Notes: a model not told the origin generated them from the letters alone. DNA of 64,000 nt from Nitratireductor sp. (GCF_017794765.1 NZ_CP051236.1:3512310-3576309); one strand, 5' to 3'. Numbered from the stretch's first letter, positions 45,578 through 55,703 are shown. Program-made: numbers and translations.

Positions 45578-45971
45578 GTAATAATTCCTCCTCTGCGGAT
45601 CACGGTTGGAAACGCTTCCGCAAGGGTAGTTTTCTATCCGCCCGGCATCCCGTCAAACGAATTTGCGGGCTCCACAACAATGAGCAACGCCAGGACAGGA
45701 AGCGGCATTTCCCGGGACATTTTATTAGCTGAACCGCATGAACAGCGCACGAATCTGACCTGAGTATACTCGTCGGTCTCCCGAGTGCAGCAAGCAGCAT
45801 GGCATATTCACTTCGCAATTTGGGTTTGAAAGGCAGAAAATGGCGACTTTTCCCGCTGTGTTACTTTTTCGCCAGAAACAAAGCTGCTAATCAATCGCTG
45901 CCTAGTAACTAGGTTGAAGGGCAGGACAGGGAACAACTTCCGCTCGTATCGGGGAAATGCAAGAGGGCCTC
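45578..45971. other. 394-base divergent control region between the 2-oxoacid oxidoreductase and TRAP-1 genes
   Basis: No convincing gene lies here; a 72-codon reading frame on the minus strand lacks a ribosome site and family resemblance. The notable signal is the perfect 13-bp palindrome CCTAGT-A-ACTAGG at 45901-45913, about 59 bases before the TRAP-1 dctQ start, which could be a regulator site. The dctQ ribosome site AGAGGG is at the end of the gap. Confidence 0.6.
45901..45913. promoter_or_regulatory. 13-bp palindrome, possible operator upstream of TRAP-1
   Basis: CCTAGT (45901-45906) and ACTAGG (45908-45913) are perfect inverted halves around one base. The GT-A-AC core is reminiscent of GntR-type sites, but no such regulator is adjacent. 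Confidence 0.4.
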
Positions 45972-46571
45972 ATGACACATCATCACGCGCCGCCCACCGT
46001 GCGCGCAATCGCTATTTTAGTCCGCGCAATCAGCGGCCTTAATGCGCTCATCGGCAATGTTTTTTCTTGGCTTTCGCTGGCCATCGTTCTGGTTTGCTTC
46101 ACCGTTGTCGTGCAGCGCTACATCTTCTCAACCAGCTTTGTGTGGATGCAGGACCTCTATATCTGGCTGAACGGAGCGATGTTCACCGCCGTCGCCGGTT
46201 TCGCCCTCCTCAGAAACGACCATGTGCGGGTAGACATTTTCTACCGACCGGCCAGCACACGGCGCAAGGCGATCGTGGATCTGATCGGTGTGATCCTGTT
46301 CCTTCTGCCTTTTTCCTGGATCGTGGCCTATTACGGGTGGAGCTTCGTCAGCCGTTCCTGGCGGCTGGGAGAGGCATCCGCCAATGTGGGCGGCATGCCG
46401 GGACTGTTCATTCTCAAAGGCTTCATCCTCGGATTTGCCGTTCTGCTTGCCCTGCAGGGCATCGCGATGGCTCTGCGCTCGGTTCTCGTCCTCTACGACA
46501 AAGAAAACCTGCTGCCGGAAAGCCTGAGATACGAAATCAATGACGACGAACAGCCGGAGGCGCACGTCTGA
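45972..46571 (+). CDS. TRAP transporter small membrane subunit (DctQ family), system 1
   Basis: The 199-residue protein has four membrane segments and the DctQ signature FVWMQDLYIWLNGAMFTAVAGFALLRNDHVRVDIFY. It scaffolds the large permease in Na+-coupled TRAP transport. ATG 45972 is chosen for AGAGGG five bases upstream. Its stop overlaps the dctM start (TGATG). A 13-bp palindrome lies about 59 bases upstream. Confidence 0.93.
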   Translation: MTHHHAPPTVRAIAILVRAISGLNALIGNVFSWLSLAIVLVCFTVVVQRYIFSTSFVWMQDLYIWLNGAMFTAVAGFALLRNDHVRVDIFYRPASTRRKAIVDLIGVILFLLPFSWIVAYYGWSFVSRSWRLGEASANVGGMPGLFILKGFILGFAVLLALQGIAMALRSVLVLYDKENLLPESLRYEINDDEQPEAHV

Positions 46572-47962
46572 TGGATCCGGTTCTTATTGGCGAGCTCCTT
46601 TCGGGGCTCATGTTCTTCGGCATTATCGGCTTTCTTCTTCTGGGCTTTCCCGTCGCCTTTACGCTCGCCGGCGTGTCGCTCATGTTCGGTCTCGTCGGCA
46701 TGTGGATCGGCGTGTTCGACCCCTCCAATTTCGGCAGTCTCGCAAACCGCTATATCGGCTACATGACCAATGAAGTGTTGGTGGCTGTCCCGCTCTTCAT
46801 CTTCATGGGCGTGATGCTGGAGCGCTCCAAGATCGCCGAGCAGCTGCTTTTGACCATGGGCAAGCTGTTCGGCAATCTGCGCGGCGGGCTTGGCATGTCG
46901 GTCATCATCGTAGGCGCACTTCTGGCCGCTTCCACCGGCGTGGTGGGTGCCACAGTCGTGACCATGGGGCTGATCTCGCTCCCGGCAATGCTGCGCGCGA
47001 ACTACGACCCCCGGCTTGCCTCCGGCGTCATCTGCGCTTCGGGCACGCTCGGCCAGATCATCCCGCCCTCCACCGTTCTCATCTTCATGGGCGACATGCT
47101 ATCGGGCATTAACGCACAGGTGCAAATGGCAAAGGGCAACTTCGCCCCGGTTCCCGTCTCGGTGGGCGACCTCTTCGCAGGCGCACTTCTTCCCGGTGTG
47201 CTGCTGGTGGGGCTATATCTCGGATGGACGCTCCTGAAGGCGGTTTTCGATCCGGCCTCCTGTCCAGCCACCCCGGTGCCTGCGGAAGAAAAGAAAGAGT
47301 TGCTGGGAGAGGTCGCTGTCGCGCTTTTGCCTCCGCTTCTTTTGATCATGGCCGTTCTCGGCTCCATCCTCGGTGGCATTGCGACACCGACGGAAGCCGC
47401 TTCCGTTGGCGCCGTCGGCGCGATGGTGCTTGCGGCCCTGCGCTGGAGGCTCTCCTTTGCCGTGCTACGGGAAACGGCGATCGCCACGGCCTCCATCACC
47501 TGCATGGTGTTCATCATCCTGTTCGGCGCTTCGGTGTTTTCCATCGTTTTCCGCCTGATGGGTGGTGACAATCTGGTGCACGAATTCCTCGCCAACCTGC
47601 CTGGCGGCACACTGGCAGCGGTGGCCGTGGTGATGTTCATCATGTTCCTGCTGGGTTTCATCCTCGACACGTTCGAGATCATCTTCATCGTCATCCCGAT
47701 CACCGCACCGATCCTGCTGGCGCTTGATGTGGATCCGGTCTGGCTTGGTGTGCTTGTCGGCGTGAACCTGCAGACGAGCTTCCTCACTCCGCCTTTCGGC
47801 TTCGCGCTGTTCTATCTGCGCGGGGTCGCCCCGGATTCAGTGAAGACATCGATGATCTACAAGGGGGTTCTGCCCTTCGTGCTGCTTCAGCTCCTGGCCA
47901 TCGCGATCATGTTCATGTTCCCGGAGATCGCCACCTGGTTGCCGAGAGCGATCTACAGCTAG
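46571..47962 (+). CDS. TRAP transporter large membrane subunit (DctM family), system 1
   Basis: The 463-residue permease has about twelve membrane segments in two inverted repeats, with NEVLVAVPLFIFMGVMLERSKIAEQLL, ASTGVVGATVVTMGLISLP, GTLGQIIPPSTVLI and LQTSFLTPPFGFALFYLRG. It moves substrate using a Na+ gradient. Normal length. It is translationally coupled to dctQ and ends at a bidirectional terminator shared with the converging dctP. Confidence 0.94.
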   Translation: MDPVLIGELLSGLMFFGIIGFLLLGFPVAFTLAGVSLMFGLVGMWIGVFDPSNFGSLANRYIGYMTNEVLVAVPLFIFMGVMLERSKIAEQLLLTMGKLFGNLRGGLGMSVIIVGALLAASTGVVGATVVTMGLISLPAMLRANYDPRLASGVICASGTLGQIIPPSTVLIFMGDMLSGINAQVQMAKGNFAPVPVSVGDLFAGALLPGVLLVGLYLGWTLLKAVFDPASCPATPVPAEEKKELLGEVAVALLPPLLLIMAVLGSILGGIATPTEAASVGAVGAMVLAALRWRLSFAVLRETAIATASITCMVFIILFGASVFSIVFRLMGGDNLVHEFLANLPGGTLAAVAVVMFIMFLLGFILDTFEIIFIVIPITAPILLALDVDPVWLGVLVGVNLQTSFLTPPFGFALFYLRGVAPDSVKTSMIYKGVLPFVLLQLLAIAIMFMFPEIATWLPRAIYS

Positions 47963-47984
47963 GATCACAAACGGCAGGCAACAA

Positions 47985-48013
47985 AAAAGCCCGGCACAAG
48001 CCGGGCTTTTTCG
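47985..48013. terminator. Bidirectional intrinsic terminator between dctM-1 and dctP-1
   Basis: AAAAAAGCCCGGC (47985-47997) and GCCGGGCTTTTT (48002-48013) form a perfect stem with an ACAA loop and A/T tails on both sides, so both converging operons can end here. Confidence 0.92.
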
Positions 48014-48029
48014 TAGACCTCAATCCGGG

Positions 48030-49124
48030 TCAGATCGAGAAGTACTTCTTGCGAGCCTCAACGAAAGCACCGTCGGTGCCTTCTGTGCGGGTACGCAGAA
48101 TGTTGAGCGACTCGATGAAGCTCTCGGTCGTCTTCTTCGTCAGGGCGTCTCCGGAATCGCGCAGTTCGCCGAGAATTTCGGTCGCAGCCTTCGCGCCTGC
48201 CTCAATAATGTCGTCGGGGAACTGGCGAACATTGACGCCATGCTCATCGACGAGCGTCTTCAGGGCACGCGGATCATTGGCGTAGAAATCCGAAGCCACC
48301 TGATCGTACTCCGCCTGGCAGACATCCTTGACGATCGCCTGCAGGTCGGAGGGCAGTTCCTGATATTTCGCCTTGTTGACCACCAGTTCGGTTGCCAGAC
48401 CCGGCTCCACAAAGCTCGGGAAATAATAATTCTTGGCGACCTGGTAGAAACCGAGCGCCAGATCGTTATAGGGACCAACGAACTCAGCCGCATCAAGCGT
48501 GCCCGACTGAAGCGCCTGGAAAATCTCGCCGGCAGCCATGTTGGTGACCGTCGCGCCAAGCTTCTCCCACACACGGCCGCCAAGGCCCGGCGTGCGGAAG
48601 CGTAGACCTTTGACAGAATCGAGACCCGTCAGTTCCTCACGGAACCAGCCACCGGCCTGCGTGCCCGTATCGCCGGACAGGAAACCCTGGACGCCGAACT
48701 GGTCGTAGATCTCGTCCCAGATCTCCTGACCGCCCATATAGCGGACCCATGCCGCCATTTCACGCGAGGTCATGCCGTAGGGCACGCCGGTAAAGAAGGA
48801 CAGGGCCGGGCTCTTGTTCTGCCAGTAATAAGCAGCACCATGGCTCATCTCGGCCGAACCGTCGATCACAGCGTCAAGCGACTGAAGCGGCGGAACGAGT
48901 TCACCCGCGGAATAGACCTGCACGGTCAATCGACCGTCCGAAGCCGCCGTGATGCGATCTGCAAGCCTCTGGGCACCAACGCCCAGACCCGGAAAATTCT
49001 TCGGCCACGTGGTGACCATGCGCCAGGTCTGGTTACCCTGAGCGATCGCAGGCGTGGCTAACGCCGCAGCGCCCGCGCCGGCACCCGTCAGTCCAGCTTT
49101 CCTGAGAAAAGAACGACGATCCAT
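48030..49124 (-). CDS. TRAP transporter substrate-binding protein (DctP/TakP-like), system 1
   Basis: The 364-residue periplasmic protein carries a twin-arginine signal (MDRRSFLRKAG ... TPAIAQ). The TakP-like body includes TWRMVTTWPKNFPGLG, AGGWFREELTGLDSVKGLRFR, the binding-site arginine region and AEFVGPYNDLALGF. It probably delivers a 2-oxo or hydroxy acid to DctQM-1. It is encoded convergent to its membrane partners. ATG 49124 follows GGGAGGT. A terminator-like hairpin lies in its leader, 28-51 bases upstream. Confidence 0.92.
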   Translation of the reverse strand: MDRRSFLRKAGLTGAGAGAAALATPAIAQGNQTWRMVTTWPKNFPGLGVGAQRLADRITAASDGRLTVQVYSAGELVPPLQSLDAVIDGSAEMSHGAAYYWQNKSPALSFFTGVPYGMTSREMAAWVRYMGGQEIWDEIYDQFGVQGFLSGDTGTQAGGWFREELTGLDSVKGLRFRTPGLGGRVWEKLGATVTNMAAGEIFQALQSGTLDAAEFVGPYNDLALGFYQVAKNYYFPSFVEPGLATELVVNKAKYQELPSDLQAIVKDVCQAEYDQVASDFYANDPRALKTLVDEHGVNVRQFPDDIIEAGAKAATEILGELRDSGDALTKKTTESFIESLNILRTRTEGTDGAFVEARKKYFSI

Positions 49125-49473
49125 GTATACCTCCCAAAAGAACATCAAGCGAAAAAAAAGGCCGCAGAACGGCCTCATCGACTTTACCGCAGCACCGACA
49201 ACAACCTCCCCGGCGCAGCGGAAACTTATCAATACACGCACACGCATAAGTGTCCAGACTGCTGCCTGCAGGGGGCGGCGATTTGGGACATTTGCCCGGT
49301 ATGACCGTGTTTATTCACCTGGTTGCGACTTGAGCACGGACCCAGATTGCCGTGTCTGAGACTTCAATGTCGACTTTTGGCTCACTTGAACGCAGGCTGC
49401 AGATGCAAGACAAAGCATAAGTCCCGAGAATCACAAAAACGATCCGGGGGGAACACATTGCTGGGAGGAAAGC
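49125..49473. other. 349-base divergent control region between dctP-1 and dctQ-2
   Basis: No gene is supported here. It contains the terminator-like hairpin of the dctP-1 leader (49152-49175) and the dctQ-2 ribosome site GGAGGAAAG just before 49474. I see no clear operator palindrome. Confidence 0.55.
49152..49175 (-). terminator. Intrinsic terminator or attenuator inside the dctP-1 leader
   Basis: Read on the minus strand, AGGCCG (49175-49170) and CGGCCT (49164-49159) form a six-bp stem with a five-base loop, and eight T (49159-49152) follow. The structure lies 28 bases before the dctP-1 start codon and its ribosome site, in the direction of transcription. It can end a short leader transcript or act as an attenuator. 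Confidence 0.65.
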
Positions 49474-50082
49474 ATGGCGGGGCTTCTAGGCCTTTCGCGC
49501 CTGATTGACGCTATTAATCAATTCATCGGAAAGCAGGTTTCATGGCTGATCCTGGTTGCGGTGCTTGTCTCGGCCTACAACGCCATCATCCGCTTTCTGG
49601 GAGATGGTCTGCCAGCCTATCTGCCGATACCGAGGGCTTCCAACAGCCTGCTTGAACTCCAATGGTACCTCTACGGAACCGTGTTCATGCTGGCGTCTGC
49701 CTATACGCTGCAGCGCAATGAACACATTCGCATCGATATCGTTTCGAGCCTGTTCACGAAGCGGACGCGGGACTGGATCGACCTCTTCTGCCACATCTTC
49801 TTTCTGCTGCCATTCGTCGTCCTGATTGTCTGGCTGAGTTGGCCCTGGTTTCAGCGGTCATTCATCTCGGGAGAGATTTCCGCCAATGCAAGCGGTCTGA
49901 TCATCTGGCCGGCCAAGTTCATGGTGCTTGCCGGCTTCGTGCTTCTGACAGCGCAGGCCATCTCAGAGATCGTAAAGCGATATGCGGTCCTGCGCGGATT
50001 GATCGACGAACCCAACCCTCAACACGAGATACATCCGGCCGCCGAAGCAGCCATCGAAATGGAGGAGAAGCGCGATGATTGA
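49474..50082 (+). CDS. TRAP transporter small membrane subunit (DctQ family), system 2 (TakQ-like)
   Basis: The 202-residue subunit has four membrane segments and the signature SLLELQWYLYGTVFMLASAYTLQRNEHIRIDIV. GGAGGAAAG precedes ATG 49474. It overlaps dctM-2 by eight bases. With the TakP-like binding protein downstream, it is probably the TakQ subunit. Confidence 0.93.
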   Translation: MAGLLGLSRLIDAINQFIGKQVSWLILVAVLVSAYNAIIRFLGDGLPAYLPIPRASNSLLELQWYLYGTVFMLASAYTLQRNEHIRIDIVSSLFTKRTRDWIDLFCHIFFLLPFVVLIVWLSWPWFQRSFISGEISANASGLIIWPAKFMVLAGFVLLTAQAISEIVKRYAVLRGLIDEPNPQHEIHPAAEAAIEMEEKRDD

Positions 50083-51946
50083 CCTTATCGCGCATAACCT
50101 CGCGCCCATCATGTTTGTCACCGTGATGGCGATGCTTCTGATCGGCTATCCCGTGGCGTTCACTCTTGCAGCCGGCGGCCTCCTCTTTTTCGTGTTCGGC
50201 GTGGAGCTATCCCACATCTCCAGCGAGATCCGTCTCTTCTGGCCTCTGCTACAGTCACATCCCGAGCGCATCTACGGGATCATGTACAACGACACCCTGC
50301 TCGCCATTCCGTTTTTCACCTTTATGGGGCTGATCCTGGAACGCTCCCGGATGGCGGAGGACCTGCTGGACACGATCGGCCAGCTCTTCGGCCCGGTGCG
50401 CGGCGGGCTTGCCTATGCGGCCGTGCTGGTCGGCGCCCTGCTTGCCGCCACGACGGGTGTCGTTGCCGCATCCGTCATCGCCATGGGCCTCATCTCACTG
50501 CCAATCATGATGCGCTACAACTACAATCGTGGCTTTGCGACGGGCACCATCGCCGCGTCCGGCACATTGGCGCAGATCGTGCCTCCCTCGCTTGTCCTGA
50601 TTGTCATGGCCGATCAGCTTGGGCGATCAGTGGGGGATATGTATGTTGGCGCGCTTTTGCCGGCACTCGCCATTATCGGCGCCTATTGCCTGCTGGTTTT
50701 TGCCGTCACCATCGTCAAGCCCCACTGGGCCCCGGCTCTGCCTCCTGAAACCCGCACTCTCGGCGGCGGCGTAACCTCACTGATCCTGCTGCTTGCCGCA
50801 TCAGTTGCGGTTTATTTCGCCACCTATCATACGCTGTTCGCCGACATGCGCAGCGAGGTGAGGCTGGTCTGGGCAGCAACGGCGGCGACGATGTTCGCTC
50901 TCACCATCAGCCTCGCCAATCGGCACCTGAAACTGAACATCCTCTCAAGGCTTGCCGAGCAGGTGGTGATCGTTCTGATCCCGCCGCTTGCGCTTATCTT
51001 TCTGGTCCTTGGCACTATTTTCCTCGGCATTGCGACCCCGACGGAAGGCGGGGCGATGGGCGCGACCGGAGCACTCGTACTTGCACTGGTCAAGCGGAGG
51101 CTTTCCTTTTCCGTCCTCAAACAGGCGCTGGACGCCACAACGAAACTTGCCGCCTTCGTGATGTTCATCCTGATCGGCGCGCGGGTGTTCGGGCTGACCT
51201 TCTACGGTATCAACGGCAATGTGTGGATCGAGGAACTGCTTCTGGCACTGCCCGGCGGTGAAATCGGCTTCCTTCTGACCGTGACCGTCATTGTCTTCAT
51301 TCTGGGCTGCTTTCTCGATTTCTTCGAGATCGCGTTCATCATGGTCCCGCTTCTGGTGCCGGCTGCCGAAACGCTGGGCATCGACCTGATCTGGTTCGGG
51401 GTCATTCTTGGCATCAACCTGCAGACATCCTTCCTGACCCCGCCTTTCGGTTTCTCGCTTTTCTATCTGAGATCCATCGCACCGACGAAAGAATGGAAAG
51501 ACGAGGTTTCCGGGAGAATTCTGCCTGCCGTGAAAACAACGGAGATCTACAAGGGCGCCATACCCTTCATTATCATCCAGTTTCTGATGATCATTCTGGT
51601 GATTTCGTTTCCCGGCCTTGTGACGCACTACAAGCAGGAGAGCACCGTCAATCCGGACGAAGTGGAAATCAACATACCCTCCTTCGGTGGCGATGGTGCG
51701 GGGGGGCCGGGATTTGGCTTGCCCGGCGCATTGGGTGGATCACCCTTCGGCTCACCGCCAGCCACTCAGCCAGCCACCCAGCCAACCAACCAGAATGACG
51801 GGAGTGAGCAAGAAAACAACGGCTTGCAACTACCGGGGCTTGGTGGGCTTCCACCGCTTGGCACGCCTCCGAATGACGCTTCGGAAGAAACCCCGCCTGC
51901 ACAGCCATCACTGCCGGATCTCAGTCAGCCTCCGAGTTTCGACTGA
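50075..51946 (+). CDS. TRAP transporter large membrane subunit (DctM family), system 2 (TakM-like), with disordered C-terminal tail
   Basis: The 623-residue permease is longer than DctM-1. The first 515 residues carry the usual motifs (NDTLLAIPFFTFMGLILERSRMAEDLL, ATTGVVAASVIAMGLISLP, GTLAQIVPPSLVLI, LQTSFLTPPFGFSLFYLR) with an insert near residue 230. The last 105 residues are Gly/Pro/Gln-rich (GGPGFGLPGALGG, PPATQPATQPTNQ) and probably cytoplasmic or periplasmic and unstructured. Long tails occur in some TRAP permeases of this subfamily. It forms a unit with dctQ-2 and ends at a strong hairpin. Confidence 0.92.
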   Translation: MIDLIAHNLAPIMFVTVMAMLLIGYPVAFTLAAGGLLFFVFGVELSHISSEIRLFWPLLQSHPERIYGIMYNDTLLAIPFFTFMGLILERSRMAEDLLDTIGQLFGPVRGGLAYAAVLVGALLAATTGVVAASVIAMGLISLPIMMRYNYNRGFATGTIAASGTLAQIVPPSLVLIVMADQLGRSVGDMYVGALLPALAIIGAYCLLVFAVTIVKPHWAPALPPETRTLGGGVTSLILLLAASVAVYFATYHTLFADMRSEVRLVWAATAATMFALTISLANRHLKLNILSRLAEQVVIVLIPPLALIFLVLGTIFLGIATPTEGGAMGATGALVLALVKRRLSFSVLKQALDATTKLAAFVMFILIGARVFGLTFYGINGNVWIEELLLALPGGEIGFLLTVTVIVFILGCFLDFFEIAFIMVPLLVPAAETLGIDLIWFGVILGINLQTSFLTPPFGFSLFYLRSIAPTKEWKDEVSGRILPAVKTTEIYKGAIPFIIIQFLMIILVISFPGLVTHYKQESTVNPDEVEINIPSFGGDGAGGPGFGLPGALGGSPFGSPPATQPATQPTNQNDGSEQENNGLQLPGLGGLPPLGTPPNDASEETPPAQPSLPDLSQPPSFD

Positions 51947-51963
51947 CACATTGAGCCACAAAA

Positions 51964-51996
51964 GGAAAACCCCGGGACTGAGCCCCGGGGTTTTCC
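51964..51996. terminator. Bidirectional intrinsic terminator between dctM-2 and dctP-2
   Basis: GGAAAACCCCGGG (51964-51976) pairs with CCCGGGGTTTTCC (51984-51996) over 13 bases. T tails are present on both strands at the stem foot, so it serves both converging genes. Confidence 0.88.
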
Positions 51997-52014
51997 TGAC
52001 GCTTCAGAGACAGA

Positions 52015-53172
<1,158 letters not shown>

Positions 53173-53391
53173 CTACAAGCCGGCTTCGCCGCCTGCTGCT
53201 GTTTGCTTTTTGTCAGGCGCCAAAAACCACGGTTATCAATGCATGCATGGCGGCCCAAGTCCAGCGAATGGGGGCCGTCTGCGACCAATGTCGAAGGCCC
53301 AACGAAATCACTGGACTGCCCATTGGAAAGACGCGAGAAATCTCTACATTCGCTTCCTTGGGAGCGAACGCCAACCAACGGATTTTTTCGA

Positions 53392-54165
53392 ATGCGCACG
53401 CCACTGATCGCCGTCTCGACCGATGCAAAAGATTTCGAGAAATATACGTGGCACGCCACGCCTCAACCCTATCTCGATGCAGCCGTCGCCACTGCCGGCG
53501 TCCTGCCGGTTCTGTTGCCATCGCTCGGCGAAAAGCTCGATCTGGACAGCCTGCTGGACACCGTCGACGGCGTCCTGGTGACGGGATCGAAGTCAAACGT
53601 CTATCCCGAGCTGTACGGCGGCGAAGCCAGCGAAGAGAACGGCCCCTACGATCACGCACGCGATGCCACCACGCTTCCTCTTATCCGCAAGGCTGTTGAA
53701 CGTGGCGTACCGCTGCTGGCCATCTGCCGCGGGATCCAGGAGCTGAATGTCGCGCTGGGTGGCACATTGGCGACGGAAATCCATGAACGCGAAGGCGCAT
53801 TCGACCATCGCGGCCCACAGGATGCCGACCAGGACACGCGCTTCGCCATCCGACAGGCTGTAAAGGTGACGCCTGGCGGCTGTCTCGCACGCATATTCGA
53901 CACGTCCGAAGTCCGCGTGAACTCAGTTCACCGTCAGGGCGTGGGTATGCCCGCTCCCCTCCTTCAGGTCGAAGCCGTAGCGGATGATGGAACGGCGGAA
54001 GCCGTTTCAGTCAAGGACGCGCCCGGCTTCGCCATCGGCGTCCAGTGGCATCCTGAATACTGGGCACACAGGGACAGCGCCTCGGCCCGCATCTTTGAAG
54101 CCTTCGGAAATGCGGTTCGCCAGCACGCGGCCAGGCGGAACAAGGCAGACATCGCCGCAGAATAA
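53392..54165 (+). CDS. Peptidase C26 / class I glutamine amidotransferase-like hydrolase (PuuD type)
   Basis: The 257-residue hydrolase has the nucleophile cysteine C112 in LLAICRGIQELNVALGG, an oxyanion strand VLVTGSKSNVYPELYGG and the catalytic histidine in IGVQWHPEYW. The family includes gamma-glutamyl-GABA hydrolase of putrescine use and other gamma-glutamyl hydrolases. No puuABC genes are near, so the substrate is unknown. No clear ribosome site precedes ATG 53392. It lies divergent to dctP-2 and its stop codon directly abuts the stop of the opposing gene. Confidence 0.88.
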   Translation: MRTPLIAVSTDAKDFEKYTWHATPQPYLDAAVATAGVLPVLLPSLGEKLDLDSLLDTVDGVLVTGSKSNVYPELYGGEASEENGPYDHARDATTLPLIRKAVERGVPLLAICRGIQELNVALGGTLATEIHEREGAFDHRGPQDADQDTRFAIRQAVKVTPGGCLARIFDTSEVRVNSVHRQGVGMPAPLLQVEAVADDGTAEAVSVKDAPGFAIGVQWHPEYWAHRDSASARIFEAFGNAVRQHAARRNKADIAAE

Positions 54166-54573
54166 TCAGTTTCCGGGGTACATGCTGAGCAGCGGTGTCT
54201 GCGGGCGCAGCGATTCATAGGCTGCACCGTCGCCCGGATAGAATTCTACCAGAGCCTCTCCGGTCGCTGAGACAAAAGCGACCGTCCCGTCTTCCCGCTC
54301 CTCCCAGATGCGCGCATCCGCAAGGCTTGGCATCAAACGGGCACAGGATCCGTCAAGATCAAGGCGCGTGTTCTCCAGCCCCGGCGAGTGGCGAACGCGG
54401 CAGATGCCGTTTAGCCCCACGCCCGTCAGGGTGAACTCTGAAACGGCCTCATCCTGGAACGCCGCTTTCGGCTCCGCCGTGGTTGCGGCCATTTCCCCCA
54501 CCCGCGTATCAGAAAAATAACCGAACGCCCCGACAAGGGCGAACACCAAAGCGCCAGACGCTATCAGTTTCAT
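54166..54573 (-). CDS. Signal-anchored small protein resembling AprI/Inh protease inhibitors
   Basis: This 135-residue protein has an N-terminal hydrophobic segment (LIASGALVFALVGAFGYF), so it is exported or anchored. The mature part has two cysteines (NGICRVRH, DGSCARLMPSL), then IWEEREDGTVAFVSATGEALVEFYPGDGAAYES. The pattern of paired cysteines, W, DGTVAF and a closing YE resembles the Inh/Omp19 beta-barrel family. The match is weak and by eye. ATG 54573 is favoured by the signal; ATG 54621 would add 16 residues. It converges without gap on the C26 hydrolase gene. Confidence 0.55.
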   Translation of the reverse strand: MKLIASGALVFALVGAFGYFSDTRVGEMAATTAEPKAAFQDEAVSEFTLTGVGLNGICRVRHSPGLENTRLDLDGSCARLMPSLADARIWEEREDGTVAFVSATGEALVEFYPGDGAAYESLRPQTPLLSMYPGN

Positions 54574-54663
54574 AAATCGGGAGCTCCATCGCCAGCGGAA
54601 TGTCTTTCCGAGAGCTTCCAATGTTCTGGTTAATCGCTTGTTAAAAAATACAACTTTAAGGCG

Positions 54664-55656
54664 CTATTCCACTGATGAGGAAACACCCTCGCGCTTTACA
54701 TGGCCGGTTTCAGGCACTGGCGTAATCGCCTGGTTCCGCGTGAACCAGGAAACGAGATTGTCGACTACCAGATCCGCCATCGCCTGGCGGGTCACGATCG
54801 AAGCCGAGCCCACATGAGGAAGCAGCGACGCATTCTCCAAAGCAGTCAAAGCCTCTGGCACGTGGGGTTCATTCTCGAAGACATCCAGCCCCGCAGCAAA
54901 GATGGTGCCTTCTTTCAGGGCCGTGATCAGAGCCGCCTCGTCCACCGTGCTGCCACGACCGATATTGACGAACACGCCGTTCTCGCCCAGTGCCTTCAAG
55001 ACGTCAGCGTTGACCGCCTTGTGCGTTTCCGCACCTCCCGGCGCTACGCAGATCAGAGTATCGACCGCTGCGGCCAGGGCTACAAGCGTATCGTGATAGG
55101 CATACGGGACGTCATCCAGTTGTCGGCGGTTATGATAGGCGATCGGCAAGCCGAAGGCGGAAAGGCGGTGGGCGATGGCACGACCGATACGCCCCATTCC
55201 GAAAATGCCGACAGTCCGTCCACGCAATGAGCCCCGTGACGACCGGTAGGCACCTTCCCGCGGCCAGCGCCCCTCACGCAGCCACGCCTCCGCCCGGGGG
55301 AACTCGCGGACGGTATTGAGCAGAAGCCCCACCGCCGTATCAGCGACCTCCTCCGTCAGAACATCGGGCGTGTTGGTGACCATGATGTCCCGCCGACCGG
55401 CATGCGCGGCATCGACTGCGTCGTAACCCACACCGAAGTTGGCGATGATCTCGAGATTGGGCAATGCATCGATAAAGGAGGCATTCACCACGGTCATCGC
55501 AGCCATCCCGCGCACCTTCGCCGCCATCTCCTTCGTTACGAGTGCCGGATCGGCCCTCTCGATCGTAAGGAGCTCGAAACGCCCATCAATGCGTTCTACT
55601 GCGTGTGGATGCAGTTTCCCCGGCACCAGAATTGCGATCTTGCTTGTTTGTGCCAC
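54664..55656 (-). CDS. D-isomer-specific 2-hydroxyacid dehydrogenase
   Basis: The 330-residue NAD(P)-dependent enzyme has the cofactor loop TVGIFGMGRIGRAIAHRL and the catalytic arginine region LICVAPGGAETHKAVNADVL followed by VFVNIGRGSTVDEAAL. The glutamate lies in VFENEPHVP and the histidine in LLPHVGSAS. It interconverts 2-oxo and D-2-hydroxy acids such as glyoxylate, hydroxypyruvate or phenylpyruvate. AGGAGG directly touches ATG 55662, so GTG 55656, six bases further, is the better start. It lies 40-odd bases downstream of the LacI gene and is probably controlled by it. Confidence 0.9.
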   Translation of the reverse strand: MAQTSKIAILVPGKLHPHAVERIDGRFELLTIERADPALVTKEMAAKVRGMAAMTVVNASFIDALPNLEIIANFGVGYDAVDAAHAGRRDIMVTNTPDVLTEEVADTAVGLLLNTVREFPRAEAWLREGRWPREGAYRSSRGSLRGRTVGIFGMGRIGRAIAHRLSAFGLPIAYHNRRQLDDVPYAYHDTLVALAAAVDTLICVAPGGAETHKAVNADVLKALGENGVFVNIGRGSTVDEAALITALKEGTIFAAGLDVFENEPHVPEALTALENASLLPHVGSASIVTRQAMADLVVDNLVSWFTRNQAITPVPETGHVKREGVSSSVE

Positions 55657-55703
55657 TTCCATCCTCCTGATCGGGTAAGCCGGCGAAAATCCCGCAATCG
55701 AGG

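Noticed and set aside
45600..45818. 72-codon minus-strand frame in the oxidoreductase/TRAP-1 gap
   Set aside because: No ribosome site, odd composition and Cys-rich without pattern; most likely non-coding.
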